Below, in pieces: positions 8,002 to 17,226 of a DNA stretch of 64,000 nt. The stretch comes from FEN-1350 sp964386005 (GTDB lineage: Bacteria; Planctomycetota; Phycisphaerae; Sedimentisphaerales; Anaerohalosphaeraceae), in contig CAYLSB010000017.1 of NCBI GenBank assembly GCA_964386005.1, forward strand, positions 1 through 64,000, given 5' to 3'. The notes under the pieces were generated by a model. It saw only the letters and a program-made list of their open reading frames with translations. It made no database searches and was not told where the DNA came from. The stretch's first letter is position 1; every line of letters begins with the position of its first letter. The translations under genes were made by a program, and so were the position numbers.

Positions 8002-10785
8002 ATGAAAAGCGGGTGGATTTTGACGATCGGGCTGTCGCTGGCGGGGATCGCAACGGCGGCGGAATCGGTGTTGGAAAAGCTGGACGCATACAATGTGGTC
8101 TGGGACAGCCCCAGCCAGGATGTCAACGGCACGATGCCCATCGGCAACGGACAGATCGGGCTGAATGTCTGGTGGGAGAAGGGGGGGGACCTGCAGTTCT
8201 TCCTTGCGGGAACCGATGCCTGGGATGAGGCGGGACGGCTGGTCAAGGTCGGAAAGGTACGAATCGTTCTGGATCCAAACCCGGTCAAGGATGGAAAGGC
8301 ATTTCGCCAGATACTGGATCTGAAAACGGGAACGATCCAGTTTGAGCTCGGAGAAAGGGATGAACAGGTTCGTGTGGTATTGTGGGTGGACGCCAACCAG
8401 TCGGTGATTCATGTGGATATCGCCGGGGAGAAGGAAATCGCAACCACGGCGATGATCGAGCGATGGCGAACGGAGCGAAAGCAGATCGATTATACCGAGC
8501 CGGGATATTTCGGCGATCCGGGATTTCAGTTTCCCAAGACGGCCTTCTGCGGCCCCGATGTATTGATCGACGACAAGACGATCGGCCCAGACACGCGGGT
8601 CGGATGGTATCATGACAATGGCGACAGTGAATGGTATGTGTTGACGGCCGGGCACCAGGGGCTGGAAGGATTCCAGGGCAACGATCCGCTCTCCCATCGC
8701 CTCTTCGGAGCTATTGTAGTCAATCCAAAAGCCAGGCGGATCAATGAAACCACCCTGCAAAGTCAACCGGCCAGGGCGCATCATTTCGATATCCATGTGC
8801 AAACGCTGCAACCGTCCACATCGGACCAATGGCTGGCGAGAATGAATCAGGAGATTCGGCGGTTTGAAGATTTACGATGCGAGTCGCTGCTTCAAAGTCA
8901 TCACCAATGGTGGTCGTTATTCTGGAATCGAAGCTGGATATTTCTTTCCGGCAAGGATGAAGGCGTCGATTTGTTCGAGCGAAACAAACACCCGATCCGA
9001 ATTGGCGTAGATCAGGATGGACAAAACAGGTTTATTGGAACCGTCGGAAGGGCCAGCGTGATCGAACATGCGGTTGGCGCCGAGGACATCGTGAGGATGA
9101 TGAATATTCCGCGCGAAAAACCGCTGGGCGATGATTGGAAGCCGATCGTGTCGCGTACCAATCCTCCAGCGATATTCGAACAGACGGCCGATTTTCATCC
9201 TTCGACAGGATTGACCGTGGAGGCGTGGATTCTGCCGGAAAAGCAATCGGCAGGCGGCGGGAGGATTATCGACAAGACCACGCCGGGATCGGCCAATGGT
9301 TTTCTGCTGGATACGTATCCGGGAAACAGTTTACGATGGATCACGCGGAATTTTACGTTGACTCAGAAGGATTGCCTTCCTGCGGGCACGTGGGTTCATG
9401 TGGCGGCGACGGCGGGAGCGGACGGTTTTCGGCTGTACATCCATGGCAAGCCGATTGCAGAGGAAAACCGAATCGCCGAGGAGGCCACACGGGCGATCAC
9501 GAGGGGTTATATTCTTCAGCGATGGATCACGGCATGTGCCGGTCGGGGAACGATGCCGATCAAGTTCAACGGTTCGCTTTTCACAGTGCCGTTTCCCGGG
9601 GGATGGAAGGGCAATCCGGACTGGCGGCGGTGGGGTTCGGGATACTGGTGGCAGAACACGCGGTTGCCGTATATCAGTTTGTGTGCGACGGGCGACTTGG
9701 ACATGTTCGCGCCGCTGTTTGCGATGTATTCGGGAGATCATCTCGCGGTGGGAAAATATCGCAACCAGCATCATCTCAAAACCGGCGGGGCTTTTCTCAA
9801 CGAGTGCGCCTATTTTTGGGGCCATGCATTCAACGATTGTTACGGTTTCAAGCGTCCCGCCGATCTGCCTGCGGGGATCAACGAATCGGGCTATCATCGC
9901 TGGGAATTCACCAGCGGCTACGAGTTGGTCTATATGATGCTCGATTATTTCGAACACCAGCCGGAATATGATTTCCTCCAAAAGGCGGTACTGCCGTTTG
10001 CACAGGAAATTCTGACCTTCTACGATCAGTACTACAAGACCGACACTAATGGCAAGATTATCATTCATCCCGCTCAGGCCTTAGAGACCTGGTGGGATTG
10101 CACCAATCCGATGCCGGATATCGCCGGCCTGACGGCGGTGACGGACCGGTTGCTGGCCCTGCCGGAATTGATCGGGACGGCCGAACAACGACAGCTTTGG
10201 AAGCGGTTGCGCGACAAGATGCCGCCATTGCCAACCCACGAGACAGGCAACAAGCGATTGCTGGCGCCGGCGGAAAAATTTGCGCACAAGGCCAACATTG
10301 AAAATCCGGAGCTCTATGCGGTGTTTCCGTTCCGCCTGTTTGCATTTAACCGGCCGAATCCCGAATGGGCCGTCGAGGCGATCCGTCAGCGGGCCGATCG
10401 CGGCAATTCCGGCTGGCGGCAGGACGATATTTTCTATGCGGTCATGGGTATGGCCAAAGAGGCCCGAGAGTATCTGACTCAGCGGGCGCGGAGCAAAGAC
10501 GCCAATTCGCGGTTTCCGGCTTTCTGGGGACCCAACTACGACTGGGTTCCCGATCAGGATCACGGCGGGATTTTGATGAAAGCGGCGCAGTCGATGTTGA
10601 TGCAGACCGACGGCAAGTCGATTTATCTATTGCCCGCCTGGCCGAAACAATGGGACGCCGACTTCAAACTTCACGCGCCGTACCAGACGACCGTGCAGGG
10701 ATCGGTTCGCGGGGGGAAGGTTCGGAATCTCATGGTTGATCCCGCCCGGCGACGAGAAGATATAATAATAATGGAGGCACAATAA
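8002..10785 (+). CDS. Secreted DUF5703-type glycoside hydrolase with internal LamG-like domain
   Basis: This 927-residue protein has a signal peptide of about 20 residues (MKSGWILTIGLSLAGIATAA). The ATG at 8002 follows AGGGAGAGG; the longer frame from 7939 lacks a site. Residues about 30-300 carry the DUF5703 N-terminal pattern (VWDSPSQDVNGTMPIGNGQIG, then LAGTDAWDE). The C-terminal half is an (alpha/alpha)6-barrel-like region, with motifs such as GRGTMPIKFNGSLFTV, YWWQNTRLPY and LETWWDCTNP, distantly like GH95/GH65 enzymes. Between them, at about residues 320-500, sits a concanavalin/LamG-like insert (LTVEAWILPEK ... GTWVHVAATAGADGFRLYIHG). The protein is probably periplasmic or secreted and acts on plant or algal glycans; no substrate can be read from the sequence. 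Confidence 0.75.
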   Translation: MKSGWILTIGLSLAGIATAAESVLEKLDAYNVVWDSPSQDVNGTMPIGNGQIGLNVWWEKGGDLQFFLAGTDAWDEAGRLVKVGKVRIVLDPNPVKDGKAFRQILDLKTGTIQFELGERDEQVRVVLWVDANQSVIHVDIAGEKEIATTAMIERWRTERKQIDYTEPGYFGDPGFQFPKTAFCGPDVLIDDKTIGPDTRVGWYHDNGDSEWYVLTAGHQGLEGFQGNDPLSHRLFGAIVVNPKARRINETTLQSQPARAHHFDIHVQTLQPSTSDQWLARMNQEIRRFEDLRCESLLQSHHQWWSLFWNRSWIFLSGKDEGVDLFERNKHPIRIGVDQDGQNRFIGTVGRASVIEHAVGAEDIVRMMNIPREKPLGDDWKPIVSRTNPPAIFEQTADFHPSTGLTVEAWILPEKQSAGGGRIIDKTTPGSANGFLLDTYPGNSLRWITRNFTLTQKDCLPAGTWVHVAATAGADGFRLYIHGKPIAEENRIAEEATRAITRGYILQRWITACAGRGTMPIKFNGSLFTVPFPGGWKGNPDWRRWGSGYWWQNTRLPYISLCATGDLDMFAPLFAMYSGDHLAVGKYRNQHHLKTGGAFLNECAYFWGHAFNDCYGFKRPADLPAGINESGYHRWEFTSGYELVYMMLDYFEHQPEYDFLQKAVLPFAQEILTFYDQYYKTDTNGKIIIHPAQALETWWDCTNPMPDIAGLTAVTDRLLALPELIGTAEQRQLWKRLRDKMPPLPTHETGNKRLLAPAEKFAHKANIENPELYAVFPFRLFAFNRPNPEWAVEAIRQRADRGNSGWRQDDIFYAVMGMAKEAREYLTQRARSKDANSRFPAFWGPNYDWVPDQDHGGILMKAAQSMLMQTDGKSIYLLPAWPKQWDADFKLHAPYQTTVQGSVRGGKVRNLMVDPARRREDIIIMEAQ

Positions 10786-10822
10786 ACAAAATCATGCCCG
10801 AGGCGAGCGACGATCCGAGCGA

Positions 10823-11566
10823 TCACGTTTTTTTTCGGATGATGTGGCGCAGTTCGACGATTCGGGTTTCGAACGGCGGGTGGGTGGAGAAGTATTCGCC
10901 CAACGGCAGGTTGTGTTCCTGTTGAATGGCGGCGAGGCGGAACAAGAGTCGTTCGGCGGCCCGGCCGTCAAAACCGGCGGCGAGGGCCAGTTCGATGCCG
11001 AGTTGATCGGCGTCGAGTTCGCGGTCCTGCGAGTAGGCCTTCTCCACGATCGACAGGCCGGTCTTGCGGATCCAGGATCCCATCGCACCTCGGACGGGCA
11101 GTACGCGCGTCGCCGCCGACATAGCCGAGCTTTCCATGAGCCGCTGCATGGGGTGCTTTCGAATGACGTGGGCCATTTCATGGGCGAGGATAAAGGCGAT
11201 TTCGTCGCGATTCCAGAGGCACAATTCGAGAATAGCGCGGGTGACAAAGACAAAGCCGCCGGGCAGGGCGAAGGCGTTGGGCTGGCCGTTGGAAAGGATG
11301 GCGAAGGCGAAGCGGCGGAGAGGATTGGCGACGTATCCGGCAAGCGTCGAGCCGATGGAATCGACGAATTGACGGGCTTTGGGGTCATCGTCCAGCGGTG
11401 TCTGATTGCGGACTTCCTCGGCGATATCGGCGCCGGCGACATTCTCCGCGGCGATCAATTCCTCTTCGCTGCCGAACAGTCCCTTCCAAACCCAAAGGCC
11501 GTGTCGAACTTTGGGGCCGAATTTTTTACCCAGATGATAAAACAATCCCGCCACGCCTGACTCCAT
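10823..11566 (-). CDS. M48-family zinc metallopeptidase
   Basis: This 247-residue peptidase carries the zinc motif HEMAH and the downstream glutamate ligand in DRELDADQLG, which define M48 (Ste24/HtpX/BepA-like) gluzincins. I start it at ATG 11566 (MESGVAGLFYHLGKK). The frame extends to 11800 but would overlap the E2 gene and gives arginine-rich nonsense there. I see no signal peptide or strong membrane segment, so it is a soluble member, possibly exported by another route. The tail has the STHPPFETRI motif common in the family. It lies 50 bases after the E2 gene on the same strand and may be cotranscribed, though a functional link with the dehydrogenase is not obvious. Confidence 0.85.
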   Translation of the reverse strand: MESGVAGLFYHLGKKFGPKVRHGLWVWKGLFGSEEELIAAENVAGADIAEEVRNQTPLDDDPKARQFVDSIGSTLAGYVANPLRRFAFAILSNGQPNAFALPGGFVFVTRAILELCLWNRDEIAFILAHEMAHVIRKHPMQRLMESSAMSAATRVLPVRGAMGSWIRKTGLSIVEKAYSQDRELDADQLGIELALAAGFDGRAAERLLFRLAAIQQEHNLPLGEYFSTHPPFETRIVELRHIIRKKT

Positions 11567-11616
11567 CGAGATCCGGCCGGTTCGGAATCGTTCCGCCGCC
11601 GAATCAAGGATGTATC

Positions 11617-13251
11617 TTACGCGAAGTTGCCGGCGTGTTCGAGGGTCTTCTTGACGAAATCGAGAAATTGGGCGGCATCGGCGCCGTTGGCTACCTTGTG
11701 ATCGACCGACAGGTTCAGGTTCATGATCCTGCGGATCATGATGTTGCCGTCCATCGGGATGCAGGTGTCGCTGATCCGGCCGACGCCGAGGATGCTGCAC
11801 TGGCCCGGAACGACAATCGGAATGAACGAGTCGATCCCGAATCCGCCAAGGTTGCTGACGGTAATACAGCCGCCGGTCAGGTCGTCGAGAGTCAATTTTT
11901 CCGAGCGTGCGCGTTCGACGAGGCCCTGGCTATCGGTTGCGATTTCGGCGAGCGTTTTGTTGAAGGCGTCGCGGACGATGGGCGCTACCAGTCCCTGCGG
12001 CGTGGAAATCGCCAGACCGATATCGATCGAATCGGCCAGTTGAATGTAATCGCCGGCAAGCTGTCCGGTCATGATCGGGTAGTGCTTCAGTCCCAAAGCG
12101 ACGGCCTTGATAATAAAGTCATTAAAGGTAATCTTGACTGGAGATGACTTGTTTAGTTTTTCGCGGAGCTTGACCAGTTCGGTCATATCGACGCGGATGT
12201 TCAGATAGAAGCAGGGGATCTCGCGTTTGCTGTGGAGCATTTTTTCGGCGACGATCCGCTGGAGACGATTGACGGTGACGCGCTGGCCCAATGAGAAAGC
12301 CGGTTGCGGAGCGGACGGCATCGCGGAAGGTTGCGCGGCGGCTTTGCGGATATCCGCCTCGGTGAGCCGCGGAGATCCGGCGGGGAGGTTGACTCTTCGG
12401 AGATCGACGCCGAGTTCCTGAGCGACCATCTTGGCGCGAGGGGTGGCGAAGATTCGCCCGGTCGTTATCGGCGCCGGTTCCGGGGCTTTGGGTTGCGGAA
12501 CTGTCGGGGCAGACGGCGAAATCGCCGGAGCGGAGGACGCGGGTTTTGGAGCTTCGGCAACGGCGCCGGCGGAACGGATGGCCTCGATTGCGGCCGGCGA
12601 AAGAGGAGTATCCGCTTTTTCGGTCAGGATGACCATGGGGGCATTGACGGCCAGCGTTTGACCGGCCTCGGCCAATAATGCGCGGACGACGCCGTCGTTG
12701 GGCGATTCCATTTCCAAAGTCGCTTTGTCGGTTTCGATCTCAAAGATCACATCGCCTTTCTTGATCGTGTCGCCGGGTTTGATCAGAGCCGTTACGATGG
12801 TTCCCTCTTCCATGGTCTGGCCGAGCTTTTGAAGACGGAGGACCTTGACACCGGCGGGGATATCGGCTGGGCCGCTTGAGACGGTGGCGGAAGCAACCAC
12901 AGACGGAGCAATCGGTTGAGAGGTTGCGGGTGCCGCGGGAGTCGCCGCAACCGGCGCCGGCGCAGCCTGGCCGCCAAGAAGAGAATCGATGAAACTTTGC
13001 GGGACGGTTTCATTTTGATCACCGAGGACAAGCATGGGCGCATTGATCGGCAGGGTCTGGCCGGGTCCGGCGAGGATCGCCCTGATGAACCCCTCGGCTG
13101 GTGACTCGACTTCGAGGGTGGCCTTATCGGTTTCGACCTCGAAGATCACGTCGCCTTTTTTCACGGCATCGCCGACCTTCACCAGACAGGTGACGATGGT
13201 TCCTTCTTCCATAGTTTGCCCGAGCTTGGGCATTCGTATATCTTTGGCCAT
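11617..13251 (-). CDS. Dihydrolipoamide acyltransferase (E2) of a 2-oxoacid dehydrogenase
   Basis: This 544-residue E2 transfers the acyl group from E1 to CoA. Two lipoyl domains are visible (about 1-76 and 133-209), each with the modified lysine in ETDKATLE. Ala/Pro-rich linkers follow, then a peripheral-subunit binding domain (about 268-303) and the catalytic domain (about 315-544). The catalytic motif reads DHKVANGADAA where most E2s have DHRxxDG. The His is kept but Asp is replaced by Asn, which is unusual. VSNLGGFGIDSF is the conserved second motif. It lies 30 bases after the fused E1 gene. No E3 (lipoamide dehydrogenase) gene is nearby. Pyruvate or acetoin dehydrogenase are both possible. 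Confidence 0.93.
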   Translation of the reverse strand: MAKDIRMPKLGQTMEEGTIVTCLVKVGDAVKKGDVIFEVETDKATLEVESPAEGFIRAILAGPGQTLPINAPMLVLGDQNETVPQSFIDSLLGGQAAPAPVAATPAAPATSQPIAPSVVASATVSSGPADIPAGVKVLRLQKLGQTMEEGTIVTALIKPGDTIKKGDVIFEIETDKATLEMESPNDGVVRALLAEAGQTLAVNAPMVILTEKADTPLSPAAIEAIRSAGAVAEAPKPASSAPAISPSAPTVPQPKAPEPAPITTGRIFATPRAKMVAQELGVDLRRVNLPAGSPRLTEADIRKAAAQPSAMPSAPQPAFSLGQRVTVNRLQRIVAEKMLHSKREIPCFYLNIRVDMTELVKLREKLNKSSPVKITFNDFIIKAVALGLKHYPIMTGQLAGDYIQLADSIDIGLAISTPQGLVAPIVRDAFNKTLAEIATDSQGLVERARSEKLTLDDLTGGCITVSNLGGFGIDSFIPIVVPGQCSILGVGRISDTCIPMDGNIMIRRIMNLNLSVDHKVANGADAAQFLDFVKKTLEHAGNFA

Positions 13252-13281
13252 CGGCGGATTCTCCGTTTGTCGAAGGTCGGA

Positions 13282-15525
13282 TTACTTACGAACCAGCTTC
13301 TGTACGGCCGCGACGATCTTGTCCGGCGTAGGAATACTGGCGTTTTCCAGGGGCTCGCTCATGGGCGGGGGGACGTCGGCCGCGGCCAGATTCACCGGGG
13401 CGGCGTCGAAATAATCGAAGCCGGTACGGCCGTTTTCGAAGGGGTATTCGATCACGCGACGGACGATTTCCGGCCCCATGCCGGCCATGCAGAAGCTTTC
13501 GCAGACGGTCATCAGGCGCCCGGTCTTGCGGATGGATTCAGCAACCGTCCTGACATCCATGGGCTTGAGGGTTCGCAGGTCGATGACCTCGCAATCGATA
13601 CCGTGCTTCTCGGCCAGTTCCTTTGCAGCGGCCAGGCAGAACATAACCTGACGGCTGTAACTGACGATGGTGACATCTTTGCCGGGTCGCTTGATATCGG
13701 CGACACCCAGCGGGATGATGTATTCATCAAGAGGCAAAGCGCCCATTTGGCCATACGTGGCTTTGTGTTCGATATAGACCACGGGATTGTCGCTGCGAAT
13801 AGCGGCCTTGAGCAATCCCTTGGCGTCATAGGGCGTCGAGGGCATGACGACATACAGGCCGGGTACATTGACCAGCCAGGGCTCAAGACTCTTGGAGTGG
13901 TGCGCGGCGATGCAACGACCGACGCCGCCTTCGGTTCGCAGGACCATCGGAACCTTGGCGTGGCCGCCGAACATGTAACGGTTAAAGGCGCCGTTGTGCA
14001 TGAGCTGATCCATCGAGATGGTGATAAAATCCACATACATGATTTCCGCGATGGGACGGATGCCGCGGATGGCGGCTCCGACGGCGCAGCCGGTAATGGC
14101 GGCTTCGGAGATGGCCGTGTCGATCACGCGATCCTTGCCGAATTCGGCCAGAAGACCTTTGGTGGCACTGTAAGCGCCGCCGTAAACGCCGACGTCTTCG
14201 CCTTCGATGATCACGTTGGGATCTCGCCGCATTTCTTCGGCCTGAGCGGCGATGAGCGCATCTTTGATCGCCACGACATCCATGCCGAAGTCGGCTTTGA
14301 TTTTTTCGCGGGCTTTCTCGGCGATTTCCTTTTTGGTTTTGCCCTCGAGGGTTTTCATCAGTTTTTCATAGGCCTCGGTGGCCTTGAGAGATCTTGGAGA
14401 ATATTCCTTGTCTTTGGCGATTATTTCGGCGGAGTAAGATTCTTCGACATACACATCTTTGGCCAGATCTTTCGGATCGGGCCAGGGGCTGTCGGTGGCG
14501 AACTGCGTGGCGGCGTCGATGGTCTTTTGGGCCTGATCTCGAATGGCGTCCATCTCTTCTGCGGTCGCGAGGTTTTCCTCGAGCAACTTGTTGGACAGGA
14601 CTGTGATTGGGTCCTGCCGCTTCCACTGCTTTTCTTCCTCTTTGGATCGGTATTCGCGCGGATCGCTGCGGCTGTGGCCGTACCAACGGTAACATTTGGT
14701 TTCGATCATGGACATCAGGTTCTTTTCGCGGGCATGCTCGACGGCCTCCTTGACGGCCAGATAGACAGCGACGACATCCATGCCATCGACGACATGGGCT
14801 GGAATTCCATAAGCGGCGGCGCGTTCGGCAATGTTTTCAATATTGGCCGCACAACCCGCCGACTCGATCGATCGGCCAAAGAAAGGCACGCTCATGCCGT
14901 AGAGGTTGTTTTCGACAATGGCGACCATGGGGACTTTCATTACGGAGGCCATGTTCATCGATTCATGGAATGATCCGGTGTTTGTGGAGCCGTCTCCGAA
15001 GAACGACAGGACGACTTTGCCGCTCTTTTTGTGTTTTTCAGCCAGCGCCGCTCCGACAGCGGTGGGAATATTTCCACCGACGATACCCGTGGAACCGAGG
15101 CAGCCGTTTTTAACATCGGCGATGTGCATCGAGCCGCCGCGGCCTCCGCAATAGCCGGTTTGCTTACCCATCAACTCGGCCATCATCCGGTTCCAGTGAG
15201 TCTGCCGGGCCTGTTCGCCCTGGGCGTATTTATTGCCGATCGCACCGCAATGGCCGTGACCGCGATGGGTTGAACCGATTACGTCGCCGATTTCAATGGC
15301 GGCGATGGCGCCGACCGCGACGGCTTCCTGGCCCGCATACAGGTGCGATGCGCCCTTGATGATATTCTGGCCGAGAAGGTCATAGACACGATCTTCGAAG
15401 AAGCGGATCTCGTACATCGTACGAAGCCAGTCTTTGGCCTGATCGGCGGCGAGAACGCCTTTGTTGATCAACGATGCGATTTTCGGTACGGCTTTCTTGC
15501 GTGTATCTTCGATCTTGAAGGACAC
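13282..15525 (-). CDS. Fused E1 alpha-beta subunit of pyruvate/acetoin-type dehydrogenase
   Basis: This 747-residue protein joins the thiamine-diphosphate-binding alpha subunit (about 1-330; GDGS...N motif in FFGDGSTNTG and VENNLYGMS) to the transketolase-like beta subunit (about 410-747; EGEDVGVYGG, EGGVGRCIAAHHSKS). The two are joined by a charged linker. It decarboxylates a 2-oxoacid and acylates E2. The alpha half (GGRGGSMHIAD, GIVGGNIPTAVGAALA) resembles acetoin dehydrogenase as much as pyruvate dehydrogenase. I start it at GTG 15525, because AGGAGATG sits eight bases upstream; the frame runs up to 15609 without a comparable site. It heads an E1-E2 operon and is divergent from the DeoR regulator, a natural candidate to control it. 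Confidence 0.92.
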   Translation of the reverse strand: MSFKIEDTRKKAVPKIASLINKGVLAADQAKDWLRTMYEIRFFEDRVYDLLGQNIIKGASHLYAGQEAVAVGAIAAIEIGDVIGSTHRGHGHCGAIGNKYAQGEQARQTHWNRMMAELMGKQTGYCGGRGGSMHIADVKNGCLGSTGIVGGNIPTAVGAALAEKHKKSGKVVLSFFGDGSTNTGSFHESMNMASVMKVPMVAIVENNLYGMSVPFFGRSIESAGCAANIENIAERAAAYGIPAHVVDGMDVVAVYLAVKEAVEHAREKNLMSMIETKCYRWYGHSRSDPREYRSKEEEKQWKRQDPITVLSNKLLEENLATAEEMDAIRDQAQKTIDAATQFATDSPWPDPKDLAKDVYVEESYSAEIIAKDKEYSPRSLKATEAYEKLMKTLEGKTKKEIAEKAREKIKADFGMDVVAIKDALIAAQAEEMRRDPNVIIEGEDVGVYGGAYSATKGLLAEFGKDRVIDTAISEAAITGCAVGAAIRGIRPIAEIMYVDFITISMDQLMHNGAFNRYMFGGHAKVPMVLRTEGGVGRCIAAHHSKSLEPWLVNVPGLYVVMPSTPYDAKGLLKAAIRSDNPVVYIEHKATYGQMGALPLDEYIIPLGVADIKRPGKDVTIVSYSRQVMFCLAAAKELAEKHGIDCEVIDLRTLKPMDVRTVAESIRKTGRLMTVCESFCMAGMGPEIVRRVIEYPFENGRTGFDYFDAAPVNLAAADVPPPMSEPLENASIPTPDKIVAAVQKLVRK

Positions 15526-15681
15526 GGGTACATCTCCTATTACGTTCAGTTCCATTCGATTTTTCAAAGCTACGGAGATTATCGTAATGTCGCATTGATG
15601 AAAAAGCAAACAAAATTCCCATCAAAATAACCCCCAGTGAATCAAAAAGAACGAAAACGAAAATAAACGAACAAATTTCTC

Positions 15682-15710
15682 TTGCTACTTGTGTATGATC
15701 GGGCTATTAT
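15682..15710 (+). promoter_or_regulatory. Sigma-70-type promoter of the deoR-family gene
   Basis: TTGCTA at 15682-15687 and TATTAT at 15705-15710 are separated by exactly 17 bases. They lie about 55 bases upstream of the regulator's start. The 13 bases aaatttctcttgc that include the -35 are identical to those of the promoter before the Rrf2 gene (49241). Confidence 0.65.
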
Positions 15711-15765
15711 CATGTATGTTTTGGGATAAATATGGAAACTGAATAATCAACAGGAAATGGATCGT

Positions 15766-16545
15766 ATGGGACTCCTGGCGGAAAAACGACATAATTACAT
15801 TCTTGATAAATTGAAAAGTTCGGGACGCGTGACGGTTTCCGAGGTCGCTGAGACATTTGAAGTAACGGAGGTCACTGTCCGCAGGGATCTCTGCTGGCTG
15901 CAAAAGCAGAACCTCGTGAAAAAAACCTACGGGGGCGCGGTAATGCCGAATTTGCCGGAGATCAATATTTCGGTACGATTCCGACACACGCAGAATCTGC
16001 AGGCCAAACGGATCATCGGCGAGCTGGCCAGCCGGTTAATTAATGACGGCGATGTGATTTATCTGGAGGCGGGATCGACCTGTTATGAAATCGTACCGCA
16101 CCTGGCCAAATTCAACGACCTGACGGTTATTGTCAATTCACTGCATCTGATGAGTCGACTTCATGAGCAGGTGAAGCACAAAATCATCATTACGGGTGGA
16201 ATGTATCGACATGAGCGGATGGATATGCTGGGCCCGGCGGCGGAGGCGACGATCTCGCAACTCGGCGGATTCAAGGCCTTCACCAGCGCCGACGACATCA
16301 GCATCGAAAGCGGCATCAGCGGCGCCGATGTGGCGACGGTGACGTTTACGCGGATGGTTCTTCGGCAGGCGGCCAAGGTGGTTTTCGTGGGCGATCGCAG
16401 CAAGTTCGACAACCCGGCCTTGTACAAGATCGCCGATATCGGCGAGCTGGATTTTATGGTTACCGACACCGCGCCGTCGCAGGACTGGCATCGTGTCTGC
16501 CGGGAGAAGGGGATTCGATTGATTTATCCCAATCGGCGGGATTAG
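15766..16545 (+). CDS. DeoR-family transcriptional regulator
   Basis: This 259-residue repressor has the DeoR winged helix (about residues 1-57: LAEKRHNYILDKLKSSGRVT, then VSEVAETFEVTEVTVRRDL) and the DeoR C-terminal sugar-phosphate-sensing domain (about 75-235), with motifs such as YLEAGSTCYE and FVGDRSKF. I start it at the second ATG (15766), since AGGAA sits nine bases before it and abuts the earlier ATG at 15757. Family members usually bind phosphorylated sugars. The gene diverges from the E1-E2 dehydrogenase operon, which it may regulate; the rhamnose operon 3.5 kb away is another possible target. Hairpin repeats follow its stop. Confidence 0.88.
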   Translation: MGLLAEKRHNYILDKLKSSGRVTVSEVAETFEVTEVTVRRDLCWLQKQNLVKKTYGGAVMPNLPEINISVRFRHTQNLQAKRIIGELASRLINDGDVIYLEAGSTCYEIVPHLAKFNDLTVIVNSLHLMSRLHEQVKHKIIITGGMYRHERMDMLGPAAEATISQLGGFKAFTSADDISIESGISGADVATVTFTRMVLRQAAKVVFVGDRSKFDNPALYKIADIGELDFMVTDTAPSQDWHRVCREKGIRLIYPNRRD

Positions 16546-16567
16546 CATTTATTCTTCCACCGCAATA

Positions 16568-16656
16568 CTACGGGTGCAAACCCGTAGATGAAGTTACCCG
16601 CCGAAGGCGGGAAGGCAAAGCCTGTTGCGGTAAATGCTACGGGTGTAAACCCGTAG
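16568..16656. repeat. Three-hairpin intergenic repeat
   Basis: Two near-identical hairpins (16568-16587 and 16637-16656) have the stem CTACGGGT/ACCCGTAG closed by GCAA and GTAA loops, both of the GNRA type. Between them is a third hairpin, CCCGCC-GAA-GGCGGG (16597-16611). It follows the deoR-family stop by 23 bases and may end that transcript. The conserved, spaced arrangement suggests a REP-like element. Confidence 0.65.
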
Positions 16657-17226
16657 AAATTTACTTGGGATAAGCACCGATTAACAACGAAGAAATCGGT
16701 GAATTTCCAAAGTTTCTCATAGTTTCTCAAAGATTGGAGTTTCATATTTTGTTCAACTTTTCTTCGGAAACCACTCCGTTCAGCCACCAGAACTATGACC
16801 AGCTCTCTAAACTCTCAAAACAATGTCTTTACAATCCGACAGTAACTTATACAATAAATCTCTGTCGTATCAAATGTTTCAGGAAATATGAGGAATATTG
16901 CTTAGGTTGCTCGAATTCCCTGTAGAGGATGTAAAGCGTTTCGTCTTTGTTGACATAAGGCCAGAAGGTTGTTTGCTCGTTTGATCATGTTGAGACTGTA
17001 ATCGTCGGTTTCCTGAACGCGGTAATCGGCAAGCTTACCGGTGAGTTTCAGCAACAACAGATTCATGAACTGTTTTCGTTTCGTGACATGGTTGCAAACG
17101 ATCTTGCTCTACTGAAATGCGTGGTAGATAATTCCGGAGTATATACTTCAAAAATCTCAAGTAGTTAGATGAAGCATGGAAAGAAGAATTGGCGTCATCG
17201 TATAATGCCGCAGAAGGAGCAGAACT
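16657..17226. other. AT-rich gene-poor stretch before the ATPase/TOPRIM pair
   Basis: No gene is supported here. The stretch is visibly richer in A and T than its neighbours, as expected of a transferred or decayed segment. The minus strand holds a 54-codon frame at 16902-17066, beginning MNLLLLKLTGKLADYRVQ. It has no good ribosome-binding site; it might be a gene fragment but is not called. No promoter for the ATPase gene is clear. Confidence 0.4.

Noticed and set aside
13216..14973. 585-codon plus-strand frame opposite the E1 gene
   Set aside because: It is rich in Asp, Gly and His and mirrors the E1 reading frame; no ribosome-binding site or motif supports it.
16902..17066. 54-codon minus-strand frame in the AT-rich gap
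   Set aside because: The sequence looks somewhat protein-like but there is no ribosome-binding site, and nothing recognisable can be claimed; kept only as a possible fragment.
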